This document shows positions 25,295 to 33,229 of a stretch of 64,000 bases of DNA, piece by piece. A program made the translations under genes and the position numbers. Origin of the DNA: Amycolatopsis xylanica (lineage in GTDB: Bacteria; Actinomycetota; Actinomycetes; Mycobacteriales; Pseudonocardiaceae); contig NZ_FNON01000004.1 in assembly GCF_900107045.1 (NCBI RefSeq), positions 558,001 to 622,000 of the forward strand, written 5' to 3'. The notes below the pieces were generated by a model. That model was given only the letters and a program-made list of their open reading frames with translations. It was not told the DNA's origin and searched no databases. Within the stretch, counting starts at the first letter, position 1, and each line of letters begins with the position of its first letter.

Positions 25295-26047
25295 GTGAGT
25301 CACGATGTCAGGATCGGCACGTCCGGCTGGGCGTACCCCGAATGGCGGGGCGGGTTCTATCCGAAAGGCCTTGCCCAGAAACGAGAACTCGAATACCTGG
25401 CCGGTCAGGTGAACTCCATCGAGCTCAACGGCACCTTCTACTCACTTCGGCGCCCGTCCGACTATCGCTCATGGCACTCCCGGACACCGGACGACTTCGT
25501 CTTCGCGGCGAAAGGCCCCATGCTCGTCACCCACCGCAAAAGACTGGTCGACACCGAATCCGCGTTGAAAACCTTCTTCGACTCCGGACCACTTGAGCTG
25601 GGAACGAAACTCGGGCCGATCTTATGGCAGCTGCCACCCTCCTTGCCGTTCGATCCCGGTGTGTTCGAAGCGTTCCTGTCAACGCTCACACAATGGCCGC
25701 ACCGTAATGCCATCGAACCGAGGCACGCCAGCTTCCGGAACTCGGATTTCTTCGCGCTGCTGCGGAAATACGGCGTCGCTTCCGTGATCGCGGACACCGC
25801 CGGGCGGTTTCCGCGCTTCGACGAGCAGACCGCCGACTTCGCCTACGTGCGACTGCACGGCCACGAAGAGCTCTACGCGAGCGACTATTCCGACGAACTG
25901 CTGGACGTGTGGGCCCGGACGATCCGCGGTTGGAGCGGGGATGTCTACGTCTACTTCGACAACACCATGCGCGGCGCCGCACCACGCAACGCGCTGTCGC
26001 TGTCACGTCGGCTCGGGCTCAACGTCCCACTCCACCATGGCGTTTAG
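25295..26047 (+). CDS. DUF72 family protein
   Basis: The start is a GTG (25295) opening VSHDVRIGTSGWAYPEWRGGFYP, the signature N-terminus of DUF72; the open frame upstream is not coding-like. The product is 250 residues, the usual size. The fold is TIM-barrel-like (YecE family) with conserved NSIELNGTFY and EPRHASF. The function is unknown. No strong ribosome site precedes the GTG, so translation may depend on the previous gene 46 bp upstream. Confidence 0.82.
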   Translation: MSHDVRIGTSGWAYPEWRGGFYPKGLAQKRELEYLAGQVNSIELNGTFYSLRRPSDYRSWHSRTPDDFVFAAKGPMLVTHRKRLVDTESALKTFFDSGPLELGTKLGPILWQLPPSLPFDPGVFEAFLSTLTQWPHRNAIEPRHASFRNSDFFALLRKYGVASVIADTAGRFPRFDEQTADFAYVRLHGHEELYASDYSDELLDVWARTIRGWSGDVYVYFDNTMRGAAPRNALSLSRRLGLNVPLHHGV

Positions 26048-26104
26048 CACCGGCGCACCCGGGTAAGCCTGGTAATTCGCCCACCACCGTGAAAGGCGCC
26101 GATC

Positions 26105-26611
26105 ATGGCCGAACCACACCATCCGCAAGCAGGACAGCAGCCTTCCGGTATCACGCCCGGTGGAGCCTCGCGGACCCCGGCTCAGTTGTCCGCCGGTGTC
26201 GTAGGCGTCGTGTTCCTGCTGGTCGGCATCGGCGGATTCATCCCGGGTCTCACCACCGACTACGACCAGCTCAGCTTCGCCGGGCACGACTCGATGGCGA
26301 TGCTGCTCGGGCTGTTCATGGTCTCGGTGCTGCACAACATCGTGCATCTGCTGTTCGGGATCATCGGGCTCGCGCTGGCACGAACTCCGCGCTCCGCACG
26401 GAACTACCTGGTCGCCGGCGGGGTGATCTACCTGGTGTTGTGGATCTACGGCCTGGTCGTCGACCACGACTCGGCGGCGAACTTCGTGCCGGTCAACACC
26501 GCCGACAACTGGCTGCACCTGGGCCTGGGGGTCGCGATGATCGCACTCGGCGTGGCCACCGCGGGCACCACCCGAAAGCTGGGGCCCGCGGCTCCGGACA
26601 GCCGCCGGTGA
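26105..26611 (+). CDS. DUF4383 membrane protein
   Basis: A 168-residue protein with four predicted membrane helices (about residues 28-48, 62-88, 100-118 and 134-152). The segment GLFMVSVLHNIVHLLFGIIGL is characteristic of DUF4383, whose function is unknown. The first 25 residues are polar and disordered. It is followed by a strong hairpin at 26659, which ends this run of plus-strand genes. Confidence 0.8.
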   Translation: MAEPHHPQAGQQPSGITPGGASRTPAQLSAGVVGVVFLLVGIGGFIPGLTTDYDQLSFAGHDSMAMLLGLFMVSVLHNIVHLLFGIIGLALARTPRSARNYLVAGGVIYLVLWIYGLVVDHDSAANFVPVNTADNWLHLGLGVAMIALGVATAGTTRKLGPAAPDSRR

Positions 26612-26658
26612 CCACGACCGCGGACTCGCCACCGCACTGCCGAAGGTCCGGAAAACGC

Positions 26659-26688
26659 AGCGGCCCGCCGGATTTCCGGCGGGCCGCT
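26659..26688. terminator. GC-rich terminator hairpin
   Basis: Perfect 13-bp arms (26659-26671 and 26676-26688) with an ATTT loop lie between the convergent genes ending at 26611 and 26776. No T-tract follows, as usual for high-GC actinobacteria. Confidence 0.7.
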
Positions 26689-26775
26689 GAGCGAGGAGAG
26701 GGAGGGAACTAGTATCCGGTACAAGGTTCAGAAGGAAGTGCCCTCATTGCCTCGCGTCGCAGAATACCGAGATGA

Positions 26776-28947
26776 TCACCGCGGGATCAACTGGTTTAGC
26801 CGGTCCAGCGTGATCGCGGTCGAGCCGGCGGGCAGCCCGTCCGGCCGGTCGAGTCCCAGGTAGGTCACCGGCTCGGCGAGCTCCTCCCCCGGCTGCCACG
26901 GCGTCACCGCGGCGGCCTTGGCACGCGAGAGGTCGACCAGATAGGCCACCGTCAGGTAGCGGCGCTGCAGGATCGACCGCGCCAGCAGGCCCGCGCTCAC
27001 CTGGTTGTACTCGACCCGGTTGAATCTCGGTGTGCCCGACAGGTACAGGTGCAGCCAGGTCGCCGACCATACGCCCGCCTCGTCACGCAGGAACGCGACC
27101 GGCAGCGCGACGCGACCGCTCCCCCGCATCTCGGAGCGGGTGCGGACCGTGCGCGGCTCGAACGGCGCGCCTCGCTGGGCCCGGCCGCGGATCATCCACC
27201 CGAACATCGACTCCGCCACGTCGTTGAAGCCCTCCCCCGAGTAGACGTTGACCTGCGGCACGACGCATCGCGCGCGGATCTTCCGCAGCGACACGTCGAT
27301 GAACTCGGTCGCGCCGTCGGCGGCCTCGGTGATGTCACCGGAGTAGACGACGCCGTCGAAGTGGTGGTTCGTCCACGACACGTGCCCGTCGTACTCGAAG
27401 TTTTCGTCGAGCAGCAGCGTCGACAGGTCGAAGTCGGTGCGTTCGGCACGCTGACGCCAGTACGTGAAGAACCGCAGCACGTCGTCGTTCCCGAGGTCGA
27501 GGCGGACACGCGAGCCACGAGGGAGCACAGCGAAACCGTCCTCGGAAGCCTTACCCGACAAGGGAAGCGCCACGTCGAGCACGGCCGGGTCGACGACAAG
27601 CCGCCCGTAGGCAGGCATCCGCGCGGTCAGTTCGGTGTCGATGATCTCGTTGACCCGCTCGACGACGTCCCCGGTCACCGGCATGCGCGCGTCCACCGCG
27701 ACCCAGGCGCGACGGGCACGGTTGGTGAACACGCGTGCTGGGTCCACAGTGGACCGGTTCAGCAAGTGCTCACGTACCGAGCACAGCACCCGGCCGGAAA
27801 CCGAACCGATGACGGACTCCAGCGCGTCGAGCACAGTGTCCACTTCGGACGGTGTGGCCGTGCGCAGCAACCGGTCCAGCGAGCGCACCAGCAGGCCCGG
27901 TGCGTCGGTGAGGATCCTGGCGGTCTTGCCGACGTCACCCGAGCGCATCGCCTCCTCGGCACGCCCCGCGAGTGTCCGCACGGTCCGCTCTCCGCGCGCG
28001 ACGGCGAACACGTCGGCCGCGTGCGGGAACCGCGGGTACTCGTGCGGGTGCAGTCCCTCGCCGAGACGCTTCCACGCGCCCGCGAACCGCGCGACGTCAC
28101 CGAGCTTGGCGCGGTGGCCGTCGACGACCTGGTCGAGCGCGCCGAGCAGCGCACGCCGCTCGCGGCGGGTGAAACTGCGGAACCTGGTCGGCGTCGCCAG
28201 CGTGACGTCACCGCCGGAAAGCCGGCAGGCCAGGCGAAGCACGTCGGTCACGGTGTCCACCGGGATCAGCGCGCGGGCCTCGGCCAGCCGGACGCTGTTG
28301 ACCACGGCGCGGTTCTCCCGCACCGGGATCTGCTCCGGCTGCGCTTCGTCGACGCACGCCAGCGCGAGCTCGGCGAGCAGTTCGAGGTCCGCCTCGCCGA
28401 GCGGCGTCGGGCTGGCGGCGAGTTCACGGTAGAGCGCGCTCGTCTCCTCGGCGAGGGTCGCACCCAGGTGCAGGACGGTGACCCGGTCCTTCACCGAGCC
28501 GATCAGCTCGTCGTGGGCGGCCAGCAATTCGGCGTATGTGTGCTGGTAGCGGCCATACGCGGGCAGGTCGAGCAGGTTCAGCCACCCGCCGGTCAGCGCC
28601 GGAAGCCGCACCTTACGGCCGCGCCGAGGCGCGACGAGTGCCTCGTGCAGGCAGCGTGCCCAGAACTCGACGGTGTCCGGGACGCCTTCGGGGAAACGCA
28701 GGAAGTACGAGTTGTGGGTGACGTCGTCGCCGACCATGGCCCGCGCCGCGCCGACGACCCGCTCGGCCACCGCCATGGCCGCGCCAGGCTCCAGGCCGGA
28801 CAAGTGTTCCAGCAGCTCGCGACTCGCCTTGAACCCGGCGCCGACGAGCACGGCGTCCATCTGCCGCGCGACGGGAGCACCGTCGCCCGGCGCGGCCTCG
28901 GCGCGCGGGACCCGCGCGGTCCTGCGAATGATCGTCTGGTGGAGCAC
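26776..28947 (-). CDS. MXAN_6230/SCO0854-type protein with TerD-like C-terminal region
   Basis: The GTG at 28947 has AGGA 7 bp upstream and gives 723 residues beginning with LHQTIIRRTARVP; a further GTG at 29001 is possible. The region LRFFTYWRQRAERTDFDLSTLL and YSGDITEAADGATEFIDV resembles TerD-type calcium-stress domains. The overall pattern is what I recall for the MXAN_6230/SCO0854 family, often annotated as RING-containing. No zinc-binding Cys cluster is present near the N-terminus here. The function is unknown. It is divergent from a membrane/winged-helix gene at 29052. Confidence 0.6.
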   Translation of the reverse strand: MLHQTIIRRTARVPRAEAAPGDGAPVARQMDAVLVGAGFKASRELLEHLSGLEPGAAMAVAERVVGAARAMVGDDVTHNSYFLRFPEGVPDTVEFWARCLHEALVAPRRGRKVRLPALTGGWLNLLDLPAYGRYQHTYAELLAAHDELIGSVKDRVTVLHLGATLAEETSALYRELAASPTPLGEADLELLAELALACVDEAQPEQIPVRENRAVVNSVRLAEARALIPVDTVTDVLRLACRLSGGDVTLATPTRFRSFTRRERRALLGALDQVVDGHRAKLGDVARFAGAWKRLGEGLHPHEYPRFPHAADVFAVARGERTVRTLAGRAEEAMRSGDVGKTARILTDAPGLLVRSLDRLLRTATPSEVDTVLDALESVIGSVSGRVLCSVREHLLNRSTVDPARVFTNRARRAWVAVDARMPVTGDVVERVNEIIDTELTARMPAYGRLVVDPAVLDVALPLSGKASEDGFAVLPRGSRVRLDLGNDDVLRFFTYWRQRAERTDFDLSTLLLDENFEYDGHVSWTNHHFDGVVYSGDITEAADGATEFIDVSLRKIRARCVVPQVNVYSGEGFNDVAESMFGWMIRGRAQRGAPFEPRTVRTRSEMRGSGRVALPVAFLRDEAGVWSATWLHLYLSGTPRFNRVEYNQVSAGLLARSILQRRYLTVAYLVDLSRAKAAAVTPWQPGEELAEPVTYLGLDRPDGLPAGSTAITLDRLNQLIPR

Positions 28948-29051
28948 GAGACCATCCTGTCGTCGACTGTGGACTGTGGGCAACCGCGTTTTCACGCCCA
29001 CTAAGGGAAAGCCCTGATGATCTCGGGCGCGGATTCACTTACCGTGCTGGC

Positions 29052-29996
29052 ATGATCCGACGCCTTTTGCTCACCGCGCTCGGCGCGGCCGCGCTGCTGC
29101 TGGTGCCGTGGACGGTCTACCTGGCCCGCACGCTGCCCGCGGGCCATGACACCGGGCAGTGGCGGTCGGCCTGGGTGGGCTTCGACATCGCATTGCTCTG
29201 CTGCTTCACCGTCGCGGCCTGGTTGGGCCTGCGACGGCGGCGCGCCGCCGTTCCGATGCTGGCCGCCACGGCCGCGCTGCTCTGCTGCGACGCCTGGTTC
29301 GACGTGGTGCTCGACTGGTCCGCACCGGACCGCATGGTCAGCGTCGCCATGGCGGTGCTCGTCGAGATTCCGCTCGCGATCGTGCTCGCCTGGCGAGCCA
29401 GGCAGCTGCTCACCGGAGGAATGCCGAGCCGGGGGATGACCGTGCGGGACATCGAGCTGCACAACGACCCCTCCTACCAGCGGCTCACGCGCGAATTGGG
29501 CACACTCGGCACCGCCACGCCCGGCACGCTGGCGACCGCGCTCGGGCACTCACGCGACGAGGTGAACGCGCGGCTGCGGCGCCTCGCCGAAGGTGGCTAC
29601 GTACGGCAGGGCTCGGACGGTCAGTGGCGGACCGTGGGCCAATCGCTCCGCCTGCCCGTGCTCGCCGAGGTCGACGAGCCGGACCGGCCGGCGGTCGCGG
29701 CCTACTTGGCGGCGAAGTACGAAGGCGAACTGCGGCTGCTCGGCTGGGCCGCCGAGCACCGTGACGAATTCGGGCCGTGGGGTCAGGGTGAACGCGCGGT
29801 CACCCATCTCACCGCCGCGGAGCTGGCGGGCTTCACCGCCGAGTACAACGAACTGCTCACCCGCTACTGCCTGCTGCGCGACCGGCCATCGGCGAACACG
29901 CGGGAAATCGCGATCCGGTTCTACGCCTTCCCGTTCCCCGCGAACATGTCGGCTCGAGCCGATCGTTCACTCTCCTACGCCGGCGACGACCGGTAA
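29052..29996 (+). CDS. Membrane protein with cytosolic winged-helix-like domain
   Basis: A 314-residue protein. Four hydrophobic helices (about residues 5-25, 42-60, 66-86 and 95-115) are followed by a soluble domain. This contains a helix-turn-helix-like stretch (TPGTLATALGHSRDEVNARLRRLAEGGYV, about 155-185). It looks like a membrane-attached DNA-binding or wH regulator of unknown input. It is divergent from the SCO0854-type gene and may regulate it. No closer family is recognised. Confidence 0.7.
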   Translation: MIRRLLLTALGAAALLLVPWTVYLARTLPAGHDTGQWRSAWVGFDIALLCCFTVAAWLGLRRRRAAVPMLAATAALLCCDAWFDVVLDWSAPDRMVSVAMAVLVEIPLAIVLAWRARQLLTGGMPSRGMTVRDIELHNDPSYQRLTRELGTLGTATPGTLATALGHSRDEVNARLRRLAEGGYVRQGSDGQWRTVGQSLRLPVLAEVDEPDRPAVAAYLAAKYEGELRLLGWAAEHRDEFGPWGQGERAVTHLTAAELAGFTAEYNELLTRYCLLRDRPSANTREIAIRFYAFPFPANMSARADRSLSYAGDDR

Positions 29997-30095
29997 AACC
30001 TCGCCCGGATGTGCGCATCCTCGCATACCTAAAGACTTGCAAACTTCTTTAACTGCGGAGACTATAGAGAGGTCACCCTGGGAGAGGCGAGGACG

Positions 30096-30302
30096 ATGAG
30101 CGAGTTCGTGACGGCGCTGCAAGGCCGCATCCAAGGGGCGCAGGAGAAGCTGGCCGCCGCGCGGGAAGCCGAGCACGACTACGAGATCTACCTGCACATC
30201 GCCCGGATCAAGGACCTGCTCGACACGGCCGAGCGAGTGGGCGTCGACACCTCGGGCTGGATCGACCCGGCGGAGCTGGCCACCGCGGAAAGCCGGGGAT
30301 AG
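30096..30302 (+). CDS. Small helical protein, 68 residues
   Basis: A short, charged, helical protein (QEKLAAAREAEHDYEIYLHIARI suggests a coiled coil) of no recognised family. It starts at ATG 30096 behind GGAGAGGCGAGG and ends 6 bp before the next gene, with which it is probably cotranscribed. No membrane helix or metal site is seen. Confidence 0.6.
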   Translation: MSEFVTALQGRIQGAQEKLAAAREAEHDYEIYLHIARIKDLLDTAERVGVDTSGWIDPAELATAESRG

Positions 30303-30308
30303 CGGGCG

Positions 30309-31133
30309 ATGCCGATGCCACCCTCACCCGCGGGCGCCGGTGCACCGCGGGTGGCGATCGTGTCCGACGGCAGCGCGGTGCCCACCGGGACGGACCTGAA
30401 CGAGGCGCTGCGTGACCAAGCCGAGTTGCTCAATGACCTCACGCGGGTACGCGCCGAGCCCGTCGTCCTCCACGCCGACAACACCACCGCTCTGGCCGCC
30501 AGCATCCGGGCGCTGCCCGCGAACGTCGGCGCGGTCATGCTCACCCACATGGACTCGACGCGAGCCCGCGAGGTCGCGGCGGAGTCACGCGAGCGGGGTG
30601 CGCGTCCGCTGCTGACCGAGGACGACGTCACCGCCATCTCCCTCGCCGGGGTCACGCTGAGCACGCTGGCGAAGGCCGGGCGCCGAGCCCGCGGCCACCG
30701 CGTGGTCCTCGCGGGCGCGCGCGAGCTGCCGGGCCTGATCGCGCTGCTCATGGCTGGCGGGGTCGACGACATCACGACCTGGAATTCCCCGGACGCCGCC
30801 ACCTTTCCCTTGGCCACCATCGCCGCGGGCGCCGACCTTGTGATCGACCTCGCCGGGGCGCTGCCCTCCCGCCCTGGCGGGAGCCTCGACGGGATGACGG
30901 TGATCACCCGCGACGACGTGGACGAGGCACCTCACGTGGCGGCCGGGCTCCTCGTGGCCGCGGCGAGCACACCCGGGCTGACCTTGGACGTCGAGATCTT
31001 CCATGCCTGCGCCCAAGTCCTGCGGGCCACCTCCCCTTCCGAGCGGCACACGCGGCCGCTCAGCGGCGCTGAGCTGACCCGGCGCATCGCCGACGCCGCG
31101 ACCTACGCCTTTCACACCCGGCTCTCCCGGTGA
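30309..31133 (+). CDS. Rossmann-like protein of unknown function
   Basis: A 274-residue soluble alpha/beta protein. It has the N-terminal stretch RVAIVSDGSAVPTG and a second nucleotide-binding-like strand, HRVVLAGARELPGLIALLMAGG (residues about 134-155), followed by AAGADLVIDLAGALP. The pattern is distantly like the NAD-binding part of malic enzymes, but the malate-binding residues cannot be matched. I treat it as an uncharacterised two-lobed Rossmann protein. It follows the 68-residue gene closely. Confidence 0.6.
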   Translation: MPMPPSPAGAGAPRVAIVSDGSAVPTGTDLNEALRDQAELLNDLTRVRAEPVVLHADNTTALAASIRALPANVGAVMLTHMDSTRAREVAAESRERGARPLLTEDDVTAISLAGVTLSTLAKAGRRARGHRVVLAGARELPGLIALLMAGGVDDITTWNSPDAATFPLATIAAGADLVIDLAGALPSRPGGSLDGMTVITRDDVDEAPHVAAGLLVAAASTPGLTLDVEIFHACAQVLRATSPSERHTRPLSGAELTRRIADAATYAFHTRLSR

Positions 31134-31153
31134 CCAGCCTGCTCGACGGCTGA

Positions 31154-31528
31154 TCACTCGTGCCGCGTGGAACCCCGATCACCGCGAGCCGGAGCCGACG
31201 CGGCGGGTGTGCGCAGATCCTCGAGCAGCTCCACCTGCCCGGACAGCACCCCGGTCAAGATCCGGCGTGCCACCGCCAGCAGCTCCGCCACCTCGGGACT
31301 GGTCAGCGCGTAGAACACGTTCGAGCCCTCTTTGCGGGTGGTCACCAGCCCCGCCCGGCGCAGCACGGCGAGCTGCTGGGACAGGTTCGCCGCCTCGATC
31401 CCGACCTCCGGCAGCATCTCCCCGACCGCGTGCTCGCGCTGACTGAGCAGCTCCAGCACCCGGATCCGCGCGGGATGACCCAGCGTTTTGAAGAACTCCG
31501 CCTTCAGCTGGTACAGCGGCCTGCTCAC
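31154..31528 (-). CDS. ArsR-family winged-helix repressor
   Basis: The GTG start at 31528 (VSRPLYQLKAEFFKTLGHPARI) is preceded by GGAGG and gives 124 residues. The HTH is IEAANLSQQLAVLRRAGLV and the wing is REGSNVFYAL-like (KEGSNVFYAL). There are no cysteines, so the classical arsenic/cadmium site is absent. The gene is divergent from the CBS-BON gene, and a perfect 50-bp palindrome lies between them, very likely its operator. The effector is unknown. Confidence 0.85.
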   Translation of the reverse strand: MSRPLYQLKAEFFKTLGHPARIRVLELLSQREHAVGEMLPEVGIEAANLSQQLAVLRRAGLVTTRKEGSNVFYALTSPEVAELLAVARRILTGVLSGQVELLEDLRTPAASAPARGDRGSTRHE

Positions 31529-31620
31529 CGGCACCCACCTCCCCGTGCGTGCCCCTGGACCGTCATCGTCATACCAGCGATCCTCCCCTACTCCCGCGGA
31601 ACAAGCTCGCGAGACACGTA

Positions 31621-31670
31621 GTCGCAAGGTTCGGCAGTTGCTAAGCTTAGCAACTGCCGAACCTTGCGAC
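31621..31670. promoter_or_regulatory. Perfect 50-bp palindrome, putative ArsR operator
   Basis: Positions 31621-31670 read identically on both strands with no mismatch or spacer, and the symmetry stops exactly at both ends. The AT-rich core is TTGCTAAGCTTAGCAA. It lies between divergent arsR (31528) and the CBS-BON gene (31708). It could hold two stacked repressor dimers, or form a cruciform. Confidence 0.8.
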
Positions 31671-31707
31671 ACCCTGCCGTGGACCTGCAGCGCCGTGGGA
31701 GGTACCG

Positions 31708-32373
31708 ATGGACGAGCCGACCGTCGCCGAGCTCACGGACCCACGCGTGATCACGCTCGAGCTCGAAACACCCTTCAAACATGTCGTCGGCCTGATGATC
31801 GCCCACGACCGCGGCGCGCTGCCCGTCATCGACCCGGCGGGCCATCCACTCGGCGTCGTCACCGAAACCGACGTGCTCCCCAAGCTCGAGTTCCACGCCG
31901 GCGCCGAGCACCCACCCCTGCTCTCGGGCTCGCACTACCGCGCGCGCTGGCACAAAGCACGGGCACTCACCGCGGGCGATGTCATGACCAAGCCCGCGAT
32001 CACGACCACTCCCGACACCCCGCTCAGCACCGCGGTCGCCATCCTGAGCACCAGGCAGGTCAGCCAGCTCTGTGTCCTCGACTACCGCGGCACGCTCATC
32101 GGCCTGCTGAACCGCCAGGACACGCTCCGCCAGCTACTCCGCCACGACGAAACCATCCGCACCGACGTCGAGCACATCCTGGCCACCACGATCCCGGGCG
32201 CGCACGCCGTCACCATCGGCGTCACCGACGGAATCGTCACCCTCGAGGGAACATTCCCCTTGCGCAGCAACGCCGACCACGCCGTCCACCTCGCACACCA
32301 CATCCCCGGCGTCGTCGCCGTTCGCGACCACCTCCGCTACGACGCCGACGACCTCATGATCACCGGCTTCTGA
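31708..32373 (+). CDS. CBS-domain pair plus BON domain protein
   Basis: A 221-residue protein. There are two CBS motifs: residues about 5-62 with GALPVIDPAGHPLGVVTETD, and about 90-145 with VSQLCVLDYRGTLIGLLNR. A C-terminal BON domain (about 150-215, GVTDGIVTLEGTF) follows. CBS pairs usually bind adenosine nucleotides and BON domains bind membranes or phospholipids. This combination is common in actinobacteria under stress or hypoxia. It is divergent from arsR and under the 50-bp palindrome. Confidence 0.85.
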   Translation: MDEPTVAELTDPRVITLELETPFKHVVGLMIAHDRGALPVIDPAGHPLGVVTETDVLPKLEFHAGAEHPPLLSGSHYRARWHKARALTAGDVMTKPAITTTPDTPLSTAVAILSTRQVSQLCVLDYRGTLIGLLNRQDTLRQLLRHDETIRTDVEHILATTIPGAHAVTIGVTDGIVTLEGTFPLRSNADHAVHLAHHIPGVVAVRDHLRYDADDLMITGF

Positions 32374-32396
32374 GACGCGCCCCAACCGGGATTCGC

Positions 32397-32729
32397 GTGA
32401 CGAATTCAAGGACGAACGACTACCTGGCCGAGGCCAGGCTCCAGCACCAGAAGGCCGTAGAGGAGCACGCCCGCATAGCGGCGCTGCTCCGGCGCCAGGT
32501 CACCGCGTTGGAACGACAGCGAGCGACACTGCGCGAACAAGCTGTCCGGCTGGGACTGGACGTCACGCGGTTCACCAGCACGCCGCTCGACACCGGCACC
32601 AGTGCGCATCGCCTCGCGGCCTGCGGCGAGTGGACATGCGAGATGCTGAGCGAGAGCGCATACCTTCGCGGCCAACGACAACTCTTCGACGACCCAGCGC
32701 GAACACCGCGCCACTGGCAGCCCGAATGA
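32397..32729 (+). CDS. Small coiled-coil protein, 110 residues
   Basis: Read from a GTG at 32397 (first residues TNSRTNDYLAEARL), 23 bp after the CBS-BON gene. Residues 8-50 form a basic coiled coil (KAVEEHARIAALLRRQVTALE). No family is recognised. It may be the second gene of the ArsR-controlled transcript. The reading frame is plausible by composition, but a minus-strand frame over the same bases is also open. Confidence 0.45.
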   Translation: MTNSRTNDYLAEARLQHQKAVEEHARIAALLRRQVTALERQRATLREQAVRLGLDVTRFTSTPLDTGTSAHRLAACGEWTCEMLSESAYLRGQRQLFDDPARTPRHWQPE

Positions 32730-32760
32730 GACATGGGCACCCACGCCCCTGAAAACGAAG

Positions 32761-32785
32761 AAGCCCAGGCCGATGACCTGGGCTT
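32761..32785 (-). terminator. Intrinsic terminator of tRNA-Asn
   Basis: Arms AAGCCCAGG (32761-32769) and CCTGGGCTT (32777-32785) are perfect, and on the minus strand they are followed by a T-rich run (TCTTCGTTTTC). The hairpin lies just downstream of the tRNA gene. Confidence 0.75.
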
Positions 32786-32798
32786 TCGCTTACGATTG

Positions 32799-32871
32799 CT
32801 CCCCCGCTTGGACTCGAACCAAGAACCCTCCGGTTAACAGCCGAATGCTCTGCCAGTTGAGCTACAGGGGA
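32799..32871 (-). tRNA. tRNA-Asn (anticodon GTT)
   Basis: The 73-nt minus-strand sequence folds into a standard cloverleaf. The 7-bp acceptor stem is TCCCCTG with CGGGGGA, followed by discriminator G. The D stem is GCTC/GAGC, and the anticodon loop CTGTTAA has anticodon GTT. The T stem is CTTGG/CCAAG with loop TTCGAGT. CCA is not encoded. A 33-bp internal fragment of it is repeated in inverted orientation at 33197-33229. Confidence 0.93.
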
Positions 32872-33029
32872 TCGCTCGACCGGTCGGATCTCTCCGACCA
32901 ACGAGAGAAACCTTAGCGCACAGCCCCGGGCTCAAAAACAGCACCCCCCCGGAAGGCGACGACATGGTGGCGGGGATTAGTGGACACTGGAGAGCGCTGG
33001 TGGCGATCGAGCGTGAGGGCGTGGCGTGG

Positions 33030-33191
33030 ATGAAGAGGTTCCTGCTGGGTGTGGCCGCGGGGTACGTGCTGGGAGCCAAGGCCGGGCGGGGGCGGTACGA
33101 CCAGATCATGCGGAGCTACCGCAAGGTCGTCGACCATCCGCTGGTGCAGGGCGCCGCCGGGGTCATCCGCGCGAAGCTGGGTGAGCGCTAG
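33030..33191 (+). CDS. Small YtxH-like membrane protein
   Basis: The start MKRFLLGVAAGYVLGAKAG (33030) gives 53 residues: one N-terminal glycine-rich membrane helix, then a basic amphipathic segment (RYDQIMRSYRKVV). It resembles the YtxH-type small proteins. A longer frame from 32964 is less likely. The gene lies between tRNA-Asn and its inverted fragment. Confidence 0.65.
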   Translation: MKRFLLGVAAGYVLGAKAGRGRYDQIMRSYRKVVDHPLVQGAAGVIRAKLGER

Positions 33192-33196
33192 ACACG

Positions 33197-33229
33197 CGGC
33201 TGTTAACCGGAGGGTTCTTGGTTCGAGTC
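33197..33229 (+). repeat. 33-bp inverted fragment of tRNA-Asn
   Basis: The sequence is identical to the anticodon-arm-to-T-loop part of tRNA-Asn (the complement of 32811-32843), here on the plus strand. It overlaps by 2 bp the stop of tam (33228-33230). It is not a tRNA gene, as both outer halves are missing. Confidence 0.75.

Noticed and set aside
30309..31133. Malic enzyme
   Set aside because: Only a general Rossmann-like pattern is shared; the malate-binding and catalytic residues could not be matched.
33197..33229. A second tRNA-Asn gene
   Set aside because: Only the anticodon arm to T-loop segment is present; acceptor stem, D arm and 3' part of the T arm are missing.
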